A stretch of 64,000 nt of DNA from CBFHND01 sp965657085 (GTDB taxonomy: Bacteria; Pseudomonadota; Alphaproteobacteria; Rhodobacterales; Rhodobacteraceae). The stretch lies in contig CBFHND010000007.1 of the NCBI GenBank assembly GCA_965657085.1, forward strand, positions 1 to 64,000, given 5' to 3'. The first letter of the stretch is position 1; each line of letters starts with the position of its first letter. A program made the translations under genes and the position numbers. Below are positions 35,589 to 43,926 of this stretch, piece by piece. The notes beneath the pieces were generated by a model, which saw only the letters and a list, made by a program, of their open reading frames with translations, was not told the origin of the DNA and did no database searches.

Positions 35589-36428
35589 TCAGTGCGCCAT
35601 GAAGACCGGCATGGTCGCATGTTCGAGAAGATGGCGTGTCGCGCCGCCGAACACCGCTTCGCGGAAGCGGGAATGACCATAAGCGCCCATCACGATCATG
35701 TCCGCCCCCTTGTCACTGGCGTGGCGCAGCAACACGTCACCCACGCGCGGCATGGATTTCGACAGCACGTCCACCTCGCAATGCACGCCGTGACGGGCCA
35801 GCATCTGGCTGATCAGCCCACCGGGGTCTGACCGATCGGGGCCGTGTTCGGGGGGATCAATGACTGTGATGTGTACGTTCTCTGCCGCTTTCAGCATTGG
35901 GAGGGCGGCGCGGGTTGCGGCCAGTGCCTCGCTGCTTTCGTTCCAACCCAGAACGATACGTTTTGGCGTGGGGGCCGCGTTGGCTGCGGGGCCAAACAGC
36001 ATGACGGGCGCGCGGGCGTCGAACAGGGCTGCTTCGATCAGGGGGGCAATATCGGGATCGGACCCCTGGCCATAGGGCAAAGGCATCACCACCAGATCGG
36101 AAAAGCGGGCATGGCGCGCCACCAGCCGGCCCATGTCCGGTGCCGGTGCAACGGCCGTGGACACATTTGATGCGGCGTTGGCATTCTTGAGGCGGGCGAG
36201 GGTCTTGCCCGCCAGTTCACGTGCGATGCGGCGGGCCTCTTCCTGCCCCGATTGCAGCATGACGGCGCTCAGTTCTGCATAGTTGAAACCGGTTTGCGTC
36301 CGGTCGAGGCCGATGGCCATGACCTCAAGATGACCGCTGTTGCGGTCTGCAAGGTCGAGGGCCGGTTCCAGCACTGCGGTGCCATTCGGGCCATCTGAAA
36401 CGACGGTAAGAATGGATTTGTAGGTCAT
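35589..36428 (-). CDS. Universal stress protein with two USP halves
   Basis: 279 residues, about twice the size of a single UspA domain. The first half starts MTYKSILTVVSDGPNGTAVLEPALDLADRNSGH-like and is degenerate at its ATP loop. The second has VLGWNESSEALAATRAALPM and the ATP-binding GAYGHSRFREAVFGGATRHLL motif. Roles in relatives include anaerobic survival. GGAGGA precedes 36428. It is divergent from ccoN; FNR box 36491-36504 is 63-76 bp before its start, so it is probably FnrL-activated. Confidence 0.9.
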   Translation of the reverse strand: MTYKSILTVVSDGPNGTAVLEPALDLADRNSGHLEVMAIGLDRTQTGFNYAELSAVMLQSGQEEARRIARELAGKTLARLKNANAASNVSTAVAPAPDMGRLVARHARFSDLVVMPLPYGQGSDPDIAPLIEAALFDARAPVMLFGPAANAAPTPKRIVLGWNESSEALAATRAALPMLKAAENVHITVIDPPEHGPDRSDPGGLISQMLARHGVHCEVDVLSKSMPRVGDVLLRHASDKGADMIVMGAYGHSRFREAVFGGATRHLLEHATMPVFMAH

Positions 36429-36490
36429 GATGCGTCCTCCGCTGAAGTCTTTCATAGCCTCAACCTGACTTATCTGCCTTTATGGTCGCG

Positions 36491-36504
36491 TTGATACGGA
36501 TCAA
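36491..36504. promoter_or_regulatory. FNR box 1 between the usp gene and ccoN
   Basis: TTGATACGGATCAA is a perfect TTGAT-N4-ATCAA palindrome. It is the nearer box to the universal stress protein gene (63 bp before its start). Confidence 0.9.
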
Positions 36505-36522
36505 TTCAGACCAAGAAAAAAG

Positions 36523-36536
36523 TTGACACAGATCAA
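36523..36536. promoter_or_regulatory. FNR box 2, nearer to ccoN
   Basis: TTGACACAGATCAA matches TTGA-N6-TCAA. It lies 93 bp before the ccoN start. Its centre is 32 bp from box 1, about three helical turns, so both boxes face the same side of DNA. Confidence 0.88.
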
Positions 36537-36629
36537 TGCGACCACGCCGAACGGATGGCTAGAAGGAGGCATCCGTTCCGGGGCGCAGGGCGAATCCGTG
36601 TGCGTCGGAGACAACGAGGGGAACGCGAA

Positions 36630-38231
36630 ATGGCGAATTATATCAAGCTGATCGCCCTTGGACTGGTAGTGCTGATGACAATGATCGCGGCGAGCAACGC
36701 ACGCGATTTGGCCTACCAGCTTCATATGGTGATCTTCATGGCCGTGGCAGCAGGATTGTTCCTGTGGACGCTGCGCCGCACAGACGAACCCGTGGCGGTG
36801 TCGCCACAGAACGAATACATGGACAATGTCGTCAGGGCCGGGGTGATCGCCACGGCCTTCTGGGGCGTTGTGGGCTTTCTGGTGGGGGTTGTCATCGCCT
36901 TCCAGCTGGCGTTTCCGGGGCTCAATTTCGAGTGGGCCGAAGGATATGCCAACTTTGGCCGTCTGCGTCCCCTGCACACATCTGCGGTGATTTTCGCCTT
37001 TGGGGGCAACGCGCTGATCTGTACGTCGTTCTATGTGGTTCAACGGACCTCGGCGGCACGCCTTTGGGGCGGCAACCTGGGATGGTTCGTGTTCTGGGGC
37101 TATCAGCTTTTTATCGTTCTTGCGGCAACGGGTTACCTGTTGGGGGGCACCCAGTCGAAAGAATATGCCGAACCTGAATGGTACGTGGACATCTGGCTGA
37201 CCGTCGTTTGGGTGGCCTACCTTGCCGTGTTCCTTGGCACCATCATCAAGCGCCGCGAGCCGCATATCTATGTCGCCAACTGGTTCTACCTGTCGTTCAT
37301 CGTCACGGTTGCGATGCTGCATATCGTCAACAACCTGTCCATCCCGGTCAGCATCTACGGATCGAAATCGGTTCAGGTGTTCAGCGGTGTGCAGGATGCG
37401 ATGGTGCAGTGGTGGTATGGCCACAACGCCGTGGGCTTTTTCCTGACCGCGGGTTTCCTCGGCATGATGTACTATTTCGTTCCCAAGCAGGCCGAGCGTC
37501 CGGTCTTCAGCTACAAGCTGTCGATCATCCACTTCTGGGCGCTGATCTTCCTCTATATCTGGGCGGGTCCGCACCACTTGCATTACACCGCTTTGCCGGA
37601 CTGGGCATCGACCCTCGGCATGGTGTTCTCGATCATCCTGTGGATGCCCAGCTGGGGCGGCATGATCAACGGTCTTATGACCCTGCAAGGCGCATGGGAC
37701 AAGCTGCGGACCGATCCGATTTTGCGGATGATGGTCACGAGCCTCGCGTTCTATGGCATGTCCACCTTTGAAGGTCCGATGATGTCGATCCGCGCAGTCA
37801 ACTCGCTGTCGCATTACACCGACTGGACCATCGGGCACGTGCACTCCGGTGCGCTGGGCTGGAACGGCATGGTGACCTTTGGCGCGCTCTACTTCCTGGT
37901 GCCGCGCCTGTGGAAACGTGAACGTCTCTACAGTCTCAGCCTGGTGAACTGGCACTTCTGGCTCGCGACGATCGGTATCGTTCTTTATGCCGCATCCATG
38001 TGGGTCACAGGCATCATGGAAGGCCTGATGTGGCGCGAAGTCGATGTGAACGGGTTCCTTGTGAACAGCTTTGCCGACACCGTGAGCGCCAAGTTCCCGA
38101 TGTATGTGGTGCGTGGACTGGGTGGGGTTCTGTTCCTCGCTGGTGCCGTCATCATGTGCTACAATCTTTGGATGACTGTGCGTGCAGCTCCGGCCAAGGC
38201 CGGGCTGTCCACAGCTGTCCCTGCTGAATGA
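36630..38231 (+). CDS. ccoN: Cytochrome c oxidase, cbb3-type, subunit I
   Basis: 533 residues, about 12 transmembrane helices. It is the catalytic haem-copper subunit of the high-affinity cbb3 oxidase. Histidine-rich motifs include LRPLHTSAVIFAFGGNAL, WWYGHNAVGFFLTAGFLGMMYY and WAGPHHLHYTALPDW, which supply haem and copper ligands. Start 36630 has GAGGGG upstream. It heads ccoNOQP with two FNR boxes upstream, so low-oxygen induction by FnrL is expected. Confidence 0.97.
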   Translation: MANYIKLIALGLVVLMTMIAASNARDLAYQLHMVIFMAVAAGLFLWTLRRTDEPVAVSPQNEYMDNVVRAGVIATAFWGVVGFLVGVVIAFQLAFPGLNFEWAEGYANFGRLRPLHTSAVIFAFGGNALICTSFYVVQRTSAARLWGGNLGWFVFWGYQLFIVLAATGYLLGGTQSKEYAEPEWYVDIWLTVVWVAYLAVFLGTIIKRREPHIYVANWFYLSFIVTVAMLHIVNNLSIPVSIYGSKSVQVFSGVQDAMVQWWYGHNAVGFFLTAGFLGMMYYFVPKQAERPVFSYKLSIIHFWALIFLYIWAGPHHLHYTALPDWASTLGMVFSIILWMPSWGGMINGLMTLQGAWDKLRTDPILRMMVTSLAFYGMSTFEGPMMSIRAVNSLSHYTDWTIGHVHSGALGWNGMVTFGALYFLVPRLWKRERLYSLSLVNWHFWLATIGIVLYAASMWVTGIMEGLMWREVDVNGFLVNSFADTVSAKFPMYVVRGLGGVLFLAGAVIMCYNLWMTVRAAPAKAGLSTAVPAE

Positions 38232-38244
38232 GGAGGGGCTGACA

Positions 38245-38970
38245 ATGGCTATCCTGGACAGACACAAGATCCTTGAGACCAATGCCACCCTGTTGCTGAT
38301 CTTCAGCTTCCTGGTGGTGACCATCGGCGGGTTGGTTCAAATTGTGCCGCTTTTCTATCTCGAAAACACCATCGAGAAAGTTGAAGGCATGCGCCCCTAT
38401 TCGCCGCTGGAGCTGACCGGTCGTGACATCTACATCCGCGAAGGGTGCTATGTGTGCCACAGCCAGATGATCCGCCCCATGCGGGACGAGGTCGAACGCT
38501 ATGGCCACTATTCGCTGGCGGCGGAATCGATGTACGACCACCCGTTCCAGTGGGGCAGCAAACGCACCGGGCCTGATCTGGCCCGCGTCGGCGGACGCTA
38601 CAGCGACGCATGGCACATCGACCACTTGCGCGATCCGCAGGCGGTGGTGCCGGAATCGGTGATGCCCAAATACGGGTTCCTCGAGGACACGTTGATCGAG
38701 GCGGACTATGTCGGCGAATTGATGTCGACTCATGCGATGGTCGGCGTGCCTTACACCGACGAGATGATCGCCGAGGCCAAGGCCGACTTCGAGGCGCAGG
38801 CCGATCCCGACAGTGACTACGATGCCCTGCTTGAACGCTATCCCGGTGCGCAAGTGCGCAATTTTGACGGGGCGGCGGGGATTTCCGAAGCGGATGCGCT
38901 GATCGCTTATCTGCAAATGCTGGGCACGCTGGTCGATTTCTCGACCTTCACGCCCGATGCAAGCCGCTAG
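38245..38970 (+). CDS. ccoO: Cytochrome c oxidase, cbb3-type, subunit II
   Basis: 241 residues. A membrane-anchored monohaem cytochrome c. N-terminal anchor about residues 12-35, haem site CYVCH at 68-72, and the conserved QMIRPMRDEVERYGHYS that follows. The region DHPFQWGSKRTGPDLARVGGRYSDAWH is typical of FixO. AGGAGG precedes the start. It transfers electrons from CcoP to CcoN. Confidence 0.97.
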   Translation: MAILDRHKILETNATLLLIFSFLVVTIGGLVQIVPLFYLENTIEKVEGMRPYSPLELTGRDIYIREGCYVCHSQMIRPMRDEVERYGHYSLAAESMYDHPFQWGSKRTGPDLARVGGRYSDAWHIDHLRDPQAVVPESVMPKYGFLEDTLIEADYVGELMSTHAMVGVPYTDEMIAEAKADFEAQADPDSDYDALLERYPGAQVRNFDGAAGISEADALIAYLQMLGTLVDFSTFTPDASR

Positions 38971-38984
38971 GGGAGGGATGCGCG

Positions 38985-39167
38985 ATGGAAACCTATTCGC
39001 TTTTGCGTGAGTTCGCTGACAGCTGGATGCTATTGCTGTTGTTCACATTCTTTGTCGGTATCTTTGTCTGGGTCGTCCGACCCGGCAGCCGCAAAGTACA
39101 CCGGGACACGGCCAACATCCCCTTTCGCCACGAAGACAAGCCGGCACCGTCCGGAAAGGAGGGCTGA
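38985..39167 (+). CDS. ccoQ: cbb3 oxidase subunit CcoQ
   Basis: 60 residues. METYSLLREFADSWMLLLLF and the short C-terminal cytoplasmic tail fit the CcoQ/FixQ family, with one membrane helix. CcoQ stabilises the core complex and shields it from oxygen. GGGAGGG precedes the start; ccoP starts 3 bp after its stop. Confidence 0.9.
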   Translation: METYSLLREFADSWMLLLLFTFFVGIFVWVVRPGSRKVHRDTANIPFRHEDKPAPSGKEG

Positions 39168-39170
39168 GCC

Positions 39171-40034
39171 ATGAGCAAGACGCCAGAAAAACAAAAGGGT
39201 GATCCTGACACCACCGGCCACGAATGGGACGGGATCGAAGAGTTCAACAACCCGCTGCCGCGGTGGTGGCTGTGGACCTTCTACCTGACCATCATCTGGG
39301 GCATCGGCTACACGATCGCCTATCCGGCATGGCCAATGATTTCATCGGCGACGGCTGGGGTGTTGGGCTATTCCACCCGTGCCGAGGTCGCGGCCGAAAT
39401 TGCTGCGGTGGACGACGCCAACGCCGAGATCAACGTGCGTCTTGCCTCGACCCCGTTGACCGAGATCGCGGACGACGCTGCACTGAACGGTTATGCGCAA
39501 TCGGCGGGTGCCGCGGTGTTCCGCACATGGTGCGCGCAATGCCATGGTGCGGGTGCGGCGGGGGCCGAAGGGTATCCCAACCTGTTGGACGATGATTGGC
39601 TGTGGGGCGGTGATATCGAAGCCATCCATGCCACCATTGCCCATGGTATCCGCAACGAGGAAGACGACGATGCGCGTTATTCCGAGATGCCGGCCTTTGG
39701 CGACATCCTGGAGCCGCAGGAGATCGAGGCGGTGGTCAACTACGTGATGTCCCTGTCGGGTGCGCCTGAAGAGGTGTCGCTGGTTGCTCTGGGCTCCGAG
39801 GTCTATGCCGACAACTGTTCGGCGTGCCACGGGGATGCGGGGCTGGGTGATGTCGAACAGGGCGCGCCAAACCTTGCCGATGCGATCTGGCTCTATGGCG
39901 GGGATGCGGACAAGCTGCGCGAAACTGTCACCTACAGCCGTTACGGGGTTATGCCGCCTTGGAACACGCGTTTGTCCGAGGCCGAAGTGGCGGCCGTGGC
40001 GGCCTATGTGCACCAGTTGGGCGGGGGGGAATAA
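39171..40034 (+). CDS. ccoP: Cytochrome c oxidase, cbb3-type, subunit III
   Basis: 287 residues. It has the N-terminal HEWDGIEEFNNPLPRWWLWTF motif and a membrane helix pair (about 31-61), then two cytochrome c domains with haem sites CAQCH at 121-125 and CSACH at 216-220. It is the electron entry subunit, accepting electrons from soluble or membrane cytochrome c (possibly CycM here). Its stop codon lies in the loop of a GC-rich hairpin (40024-40040). Confidence 0.96.
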   Translation: MSKTPEKQKGDPDTTGHEWDGIEEFNNPLPRWWLWTFYLTIIWGIGYTIAYPAWPMISSATAGVLGYSTRAEVAAEIAAVDDANAEINVRLASTPLTEIADDAALNGYAQSAGAAVFRTWCAQCHGAGAAGAEGYPNLLDDDWLWGGDIEAIHATIAHGIRNEEDDDARYSEMPAFGDILEPQEIEAVVNYVMSLSGAPEEVSLVALGSEVYADNCSACHGDAGLGDVEQGAPNLADAIWLYGGDADKLRETVTYSRYGVMPPWNTRLSEAEVAAVAAYVHQLGGGE

Positions 40035-40040
40035 CCCCCC
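40024..40040. terminator. G6/C6 hairpin across the ccoP stop codon
   Basis: GGGGGG (40024-40029) and CCCCCC (40035-40040) around AATAA, with the ccoP stop in the loop. It sits between convergent genes but lacks a T-run, so function as a terminator is only possible. Confidence 0.35.
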
Positions 40041-40049
40041 ATCCATTGA

Positions 40050-40301
40050 TCACGATCCGCTGGCCAGTGCGGCCAGCATGGACCCAAGTGCGACCGCGTG
40101 GATCAATATGATCGCGCGGTCGCGCCACATCACACCCACGACAAACCAGCCGACCAACCCGACCAGAAACAGTTGGATGTTCAGCGGCGTGGCGCCAAAG
40201 GCCGTGGCCGTATAGCCGAGGATCTGCACAATCGATGCCAGCCATTTGATGATGAAAGCGGGCGAAAAGCGTTTGGGCGATATGGTTTCGATCACGGTCA
40301 T
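40050..40301 (-). CDS. Small membrane protein, third gene of overlapping operon
   Basis: 83 residues with three hydrophobic stretches (about 17-36, 40-60 and 63-82) and a short N-terminal soluble part (MTVIETISPKRFSPAF). A DUF6552-like family is possible but I am not certain. Its ATG overlaps the stop of the isochorismatase-like gene (ATGA), so it is translationally coupled. It converges on ccoP. Function unknown. Confidence 0.75.
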   Translation of the reverse strand: MTVIETISPKRFSPAFIIKWLASIVQILGYTATAFGATPLNIQLFLVGLVGWFVVGVMWRDRAIILIHAVALGSMLAALASGS

Positions 40302-40852
40302 GCCACTGCGTCCTCTGTTGTCAGGATATCGGCATAAGTTCCGTCAAGAGCCGAAAGATAGGCGGCGTGTACCTGTGGCCCCGGCACTGTAACGCCGTTC
40401 CAGTTGGCAGGCCGCGCGGCACAGGCATCCCCCACGATCTCGACCCCAAAGCCCAGATCACAGGCAGCGCGCGCGGTTGCATCGATGCACATCTGGGTCA
40501 TTGCCCCCACAAGGCGCAGCCGGGTGACACCGAGCTGGCGCAGGCGCGCATGCAGGCCAGTTTCGTGAAAGCTGTTGGGCCGGTGTTTGACGATCACTGT
40601 CTCGCCGGTGTGTGGAGCCGTAACAGGGTGCAGATTGGCCCCGGTAGAGCCGGGCCGAAAGAAGGGGGCATCGGGCCCGCCGACGTGGCGGACATGGATC
40701 ACGGGCCAGTTGACGGCGCGGGCATGGGCCAGCACCTGCGACGCGGCGTGTGCCGCGGCGTCCATGTCATGCAAGGGCCACGCGCCCCCGTCGAAGTAAT
40801 CATTCTGAATGTCCACAAGGACGAGGGCGGTGTCAGTCATCGGATCGCTCAC
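40298..40852 (-). CDS. Isochorismatase-like cysteine hydrolase
   Basis: 180-184 residues depending on start. The catalytic aspartate lies in ALVLVDIQNDYF, the lysine in VIVKHRPNSF, and the nucleophilic cysteine in GAMTQMCIDATARAA. Members hydrolyse amides such as nicotinamide, ureidoacrylate or N-carbamoylsarcosine; the substrate here is not decided. The GTG at 40852 overlaps the stop of the upstream 46-aa peptide gene (GTGA), which favours it; an ATG at 40840 is an alternative. The 3' end overlaps the next gene by 4 bp. A divergent LysR gene is probably its regulator. Confidence 0.9.
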   Translation of the reverse strand: MSDPMTDTALVLVDIQNDYFDGGAWPLHDMDAAAHAASQVLAHARAVNWPVIHVRHVGGPDAPFFRPGSTGANLHPVTAPHTGETVIVKHRPNSFHETGLHARLRQLGVTRLRLVGAMTQMCIDATARAACDLGFGVEIVGDACAARPANWNGVTVPGPQVHAAYLSALDGTYADILTTEDAVA

Positions 40853-40989
40853 AGTTTTTCGGGGTTGATGCAGCGGGTGTTCTCACCCAGCGCAAACCAG
40901 CGGCGGCGCTTGGCAGGGACGACATCGTGAACGCGCAGACAGTTGGTGCGCGTGGCGGTTCTGAAAGTTTCTGCATAGATATTGATCAT
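40849..40989 (-). CDS. 46-residue peptide, first gene of overlapping operon
   Basis: A small open frame too short for usual gene calling: 46 residues, starting MINIYAETFRTATRTNCLRV and ending ENTRCINPEKL, with a basic middle (AKRRRWF) and two cysteines. It has an excellent ribosome-binding site (GGAGTG, 7 bp before ATG) and its TGA overlaps the GTG start of the isochorismatase-like gene. That coupling, and the LysR gene 100 bp away on the other strand, make it a credible gene. I recognise no family; it has no membrane helix or signal peptide. Confidence 0.6.
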   Translation of the reverse strand: MINIYAETFRTATRTNCLRVHDVVPAKRRRWFALGENTRCINPEKL

Positions 40990-41089
40990 TGTTTCACTCC
41001 AGTATTGTTGCGCTTGCCCTTGTCATATTGGGCATACGGGTGAAGGATGCGACTCAATTGGATTTTCGTTGTGTAAGCAGGAATTACAT

Positions 41090-41965
41090 ATGGATTGGCG
41101 TGCGTTCCCTCCGATGGCTTCGCTTCGGGCTTTTGCGGCCCTTGCCGAACATGGCACGTTGACCGAGGCGGGGGCGGCCTTGGGCGTCAGCCATGCGGCG
41201 ATCAGCCAGCAACTGCGTAGCCTTGAGGCGCATCTGGGTGTCCCCCTTGTCGATCGGTCGGGTCGGGCGCTGCGCATGACGGAAGCTGGCGACGTGCTGG
41301 CGCAAGCCTGCACCGACGGCTTTGGCACCCTGTCGCGCGCCGTGGCGGACATTACCGGTGCCAGCGATGCGCGCGCCCTGCACATCACCACAACCCCCAC
41401 CTTTGCGGCGACATGGCTGATGCCGCGCCTGCCCGCGTTTCAAGCGGTGCATCCGGGGATCAACCTGCTGATCGATCCCACGCCCGCCATGGTGGATCTG
41501 GTCCCTGGCGGTATGGATGTGGCCATCCGCTATGGCGTGCCGCCGTGGCCGGGGCTTGAGGCACAGATGCTGCTGCATTCGCCGATGGTGGTCGTTGCTT
41601 CCCCCAATCTGGTCGAAGGGATGCAGATCAACGGGCCGTCCGACCTTGCCGACCTGCCATGGCTCGAAGAATTGGGCACCACCGAAAGCAGCAACTGGCT
41701 GCGCAAGCACGGCGCGCAACGCGGCAGGGAATGGCGATTTGTGCAAGTGCCCGGCAACCTGTTGCTGGACGGTGCGCGGGGCGGGCAGGGGGTGGCCGTG
41801 ACCGTTCGCGCTTTCGTCGAAGAGGATATTCGCGCAGGGCGTCTGGTGGAGTTGTTCGAAGAGCCGCTGGAGGGTGCGGGATACCACGTGGTCACACGCC
41901 CCGGCGTCATGCGCCCGGCCTTGCGCGCCTTTCACCGTTGGGTGATGCGACAGAGCGGCGCTTGA
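41090..41965 (+). CDS. LysR-family transcriptional regulator (GcvA-like)
   Basis: 291 residues. The winged HTH is at the N-terminus (LRAFAALAEHGTLTEAGAAL, VSHAAISQQLRSLEAHLG, LRMTEAG). The effector domain contains HITTTPTFAATWLMPRLPAF and ATWLMPRL, as in GcvA-like regulators. Start 41090 has AGGA upstream. It is divergent from the 46-aa/isochorismatase/membrane-protein operon and probably controls it. Its stop codon overlaps an FNR box that belongs to the ccoG promoter downstream. Confidence 0.9.
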   Translation: MDWRAFPPMASLRAFAALAEHGTLTEAGAALGVSHAAISQQLRSLEAHLGVPLVDRSGRALRMTEAGDVLAQACTDGFGTLSRAVADITGASDARALHITTTPTFAATWLMPRLPAFQAVHPGINLLIDPTPAMVDLVPGGMDVAIRYGVPPWPGLEAQMLLHSPMVVVASPNLVEGMQINGPSDLADLPWLEELGTTESSNWLRKHGAQRGREWRFVQVPGNLLLDGARGGQGVAVTVRAFVEEDIRAGRLVELFEEPLEGAGYHVVTRPGVMRPALRAFHRWVMRQSGA

Positions 41966-41975
41966 CCTGAATCAA
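41962..41975 (+). promoter_or_regulatory. FNR box before ccoGHIS
   Basis: TTGACCTGAATCAA matches TTGA-N6-TCAA and overlaps the LysR stop codon. With AAGAAT (42001-42006) as -10, the transcription start would be near 42012, 43 bp from the box centre, fitting class II FNR activation. The ccoG start codon is at 42035. Confidence 0.8.
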
Positions 41976-42034
41976 GGTGGCGTGTCCCCTGCAATGGCAC
42001 AAGAATGGCGCAGACGTTTGATGGGTAACACGCA

Positions 42035-43471
42035 GTGACAGACGATTCCTCTACGCCAAGCCTCTATGCGGCGCGCGAGCCGATATTCCCGCGCCGTGTG
42101 TCGGGGCGATTCCGCAATCTGAAATGGATCATCATGGCGGTGACCTTGGGGATCTATTACCTGCTGCCATGGATTCGCTGGGACCGTGGGGCCGACCTGC
42201 CGGATCAGGCGGTTCTTCTGGATCTTGCGGGGCGCAGGTTCTACTTTTTCTGGATCGAGATTTGGCCGCATGAATTCTACTTCGTGGCCGGTCTTTTGAT
42301 CATGGCCGGGCTGGGGCTTTTTCTGTTCACCTCGGCACTGGGCCGGGTCTGGTGCGGCTATGCCTGCCCACAAACTGTCTGGACGGACCTTTTCATTGCG
42401 GTCGAACGCTGGGTCGAAGGGGACCGCAACGCGCGGCTGCGCCTGCACCGGCAGAAAAAGATGGATTTTCGCAAGATACGGCTGCGGCTGACCAAGTGGA
42501 CGCTTTGGCTGTTGATTGGTCTGGCGACCGGCGGGGCTTGGGTGTTCTATTTTGCCGATGCGCCGACGCTTCTGCGCGATCTGGTGACACTGCAGGCGCA
42601 TCCCATTGCCTATTCGACAATGGCTGTGCTGACCGCGACAACCTTCGTGTTCGGCGGCTTCGCGCGCGAACAGATTTGCAACTATGCCTGCCCGTGGCCC
42701 CGTATCCAGGCCGCCATGATGGACGAAGATACGCTTGTCGTGGGCTACCGTGCATGGCGAGGTGAGCCGCGCAAGCACTCCGAAGAGGTCAAGGCAGGCG
42801 AGCCGATGGGCGACTGCATCGACTGCATGGCCTGCGTGAACGTCTGCCCGGCTGGTATCGACATCCGCGACGGGCAACAGCTTGAGTGTATCACCTGCGC
42901 GCTTTGCATCGACGCCTGCGATGACATCATGGCCAAGATCGGCAAGCCCCGTGGCCTGATCGACTACATGGCGCTAACGGACGAAGCGGCGGAGCGGTCG
43001 GGCAAGGCGCCCAAGCCGATCTGGCAGCATGTCCTGCGCCCGCGCACCATGCTTTACACCGGGCTGTGGTCGCTGGTGGGCTTTGGGCTGGTGTTCGCGC
43101 TGTTCATCCGGTCGGACGTCGAAGTGACGGTGGCCCCCGAACGCAACCCGATCTTCGTGACGCTTTCGGATGGATCCGTGCGCAACACCTATGCGGTGCG
43201 GGTGCTGAACAAGGACCAGCAGACCAATACCTTCCGCCTGACGATCAAGGGCGACCCGACCCTGCGCCTGCAACTTGAAGGCAGCCCCTATCAGACAGTG
43301 GATGTTGGCCCTGACGCAATGCTGCAACAACGTGTATATATCGTGGCACCCCCCGGTTCGGCCCCGGCAACGGCTGCCGTGACCGATGTGCGCATCTGGG
43401 TCGAGGCGCTGGGCGGTGGCGAGCGCGCATACAAGGACACCACCTTCAATGGCAGAGGAGCACGGCAATGA
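42035..43471 (+). CDS. ccoG: CcoG/FixG, cbb3 assembly ferredoxin
   Basis: 478 residues. A polytopic membrane protein with two [4Fe-4S] ferredoxin motifs: CIDCMACVNVCP and CITCALCIDACD. Additional conserved cysteines are in VWCGYACPQTVW and CNYACPWPR. The C-terminal Ig-like domain follows (about 370-470). It takes part in copper reduction for cbb3 oxidase. The start is GTG at 42035; no good ATG fits. Its stop overlaps ccoH by 4 bp. Confidence 0.95.
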   Translation: MTDDSSTPSLYAAREPIFPRRVSGRFRNLKWIIMAVTLGIYYLLPWIRWDRGADLPDQAVLLDLAGRRFYFFWIEIWPHEFYFVAGLLIMAGLGLFLFTSALGRVWCGYACPQTVWTDLFIAVERWVEGDRNARLRLHRQKKMDFRKIRLRLTKWTLWLLIGLATGGAWVFYFADAPTLLRDLVTLQAHPIAYSTMAVLTATTFVFGGFAREQICNYACPWPRIQAAMMDEDTLVVGYRAWRGEPRKHSEEVKAGEPMGDCIDCMACVNVCPAGIDIRDGQQLECITCALCIDACDDIMAKIGKPRGLIDYMALTDEAAERSGKAPKPIWQHVLRPRTMLYTGLWSLVGFGLVFALFIRSDVEVTVAPERNPIFVTLSDGSVRNTYAVRVLNKDQQTNTFRLTIKGDPTLRLQLEGSPYQTVDVGPDAMLQQRVYIVAPPGSAPATAAVTDVRIWVEALGGGERAYKDTTFNGRGARQ

Positions 43472-43923
43472 CACGCGAGCTTAAGGGATGGCATGTGGCC
43501 GCCATGTTCGGGGTCGGCTTTGGCATCATCATCACCGTCAACCTTGTGCTGGCGTTCAGCGCGGTCAAGACGTTCCCGGGACTGGAGGTCAAGAACTCCT
43601 ACGTGGCCAGCCAGCAATTCGATGAAAGACGCACCGCGCAGCTGGCGCTAGGGTGGTCGGTGCGGGCCGAAGCACGCGGCGATCAGGTGCGGCTGATCGT
43701 TACCGATGCCAACGGCGACCCAGTTCAGGTGCAGGCGTTGGATGCGGTTCTGGGGCGCGCAACGCATGTGTACGAAGACCAGTCGCCGGATTTCGTCTGG
43801 GATGGCACCGGCTATACGGCGCAGGCCGATCTGGGCGCGGGCAACTGGAACATCCGCATGACCGCCGAGGCGGCGGATGGCACTGTGTTTCAGCAACGCG
43901 TTATCCTGCACGTGCGGGGCTGA
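43468..43923 (+). CDS. ccoH: CcoH/FixH, cbb3 assembly protein
   Basis: 151 residues. It starts TRELKGWHVAAMFGVGFGII, a membrane anchor (about 10-33), then the periplasmic FixH domain with KTFPGLEVKNSYVASQQFDE and NWNIRMTAEAADGT. It supports late cbb3 assembly. The ATG overlaps the ccoG stop and ccoI follows by 3 bp. Confidence 0.94.
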   Translation: MTRELKGWHVAAMFGVGFGIIITVNLVLAFSAVKTFPGLEVKNSYVASQQFDERRTAQLALGWSVRAEARGDQVRLIVTDANGDPVQVQALDAVLGRATHVYEDQSPDFVWDGTGYTAQADLGAGNWNIRMTAEAADGTVFQQRVILHVRG

Positions 43924-43926
43924 TCC

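Noticed and set aside
36501..38324. Long open frame on the minus strand opposite ccoN (607 codons)
   Set aside because: It is an antisense shadow of the highly conserved ccoN gene in a GC-rich genome; its translation is rich in His, Arg, Asp and Gln with no recognisable motif.
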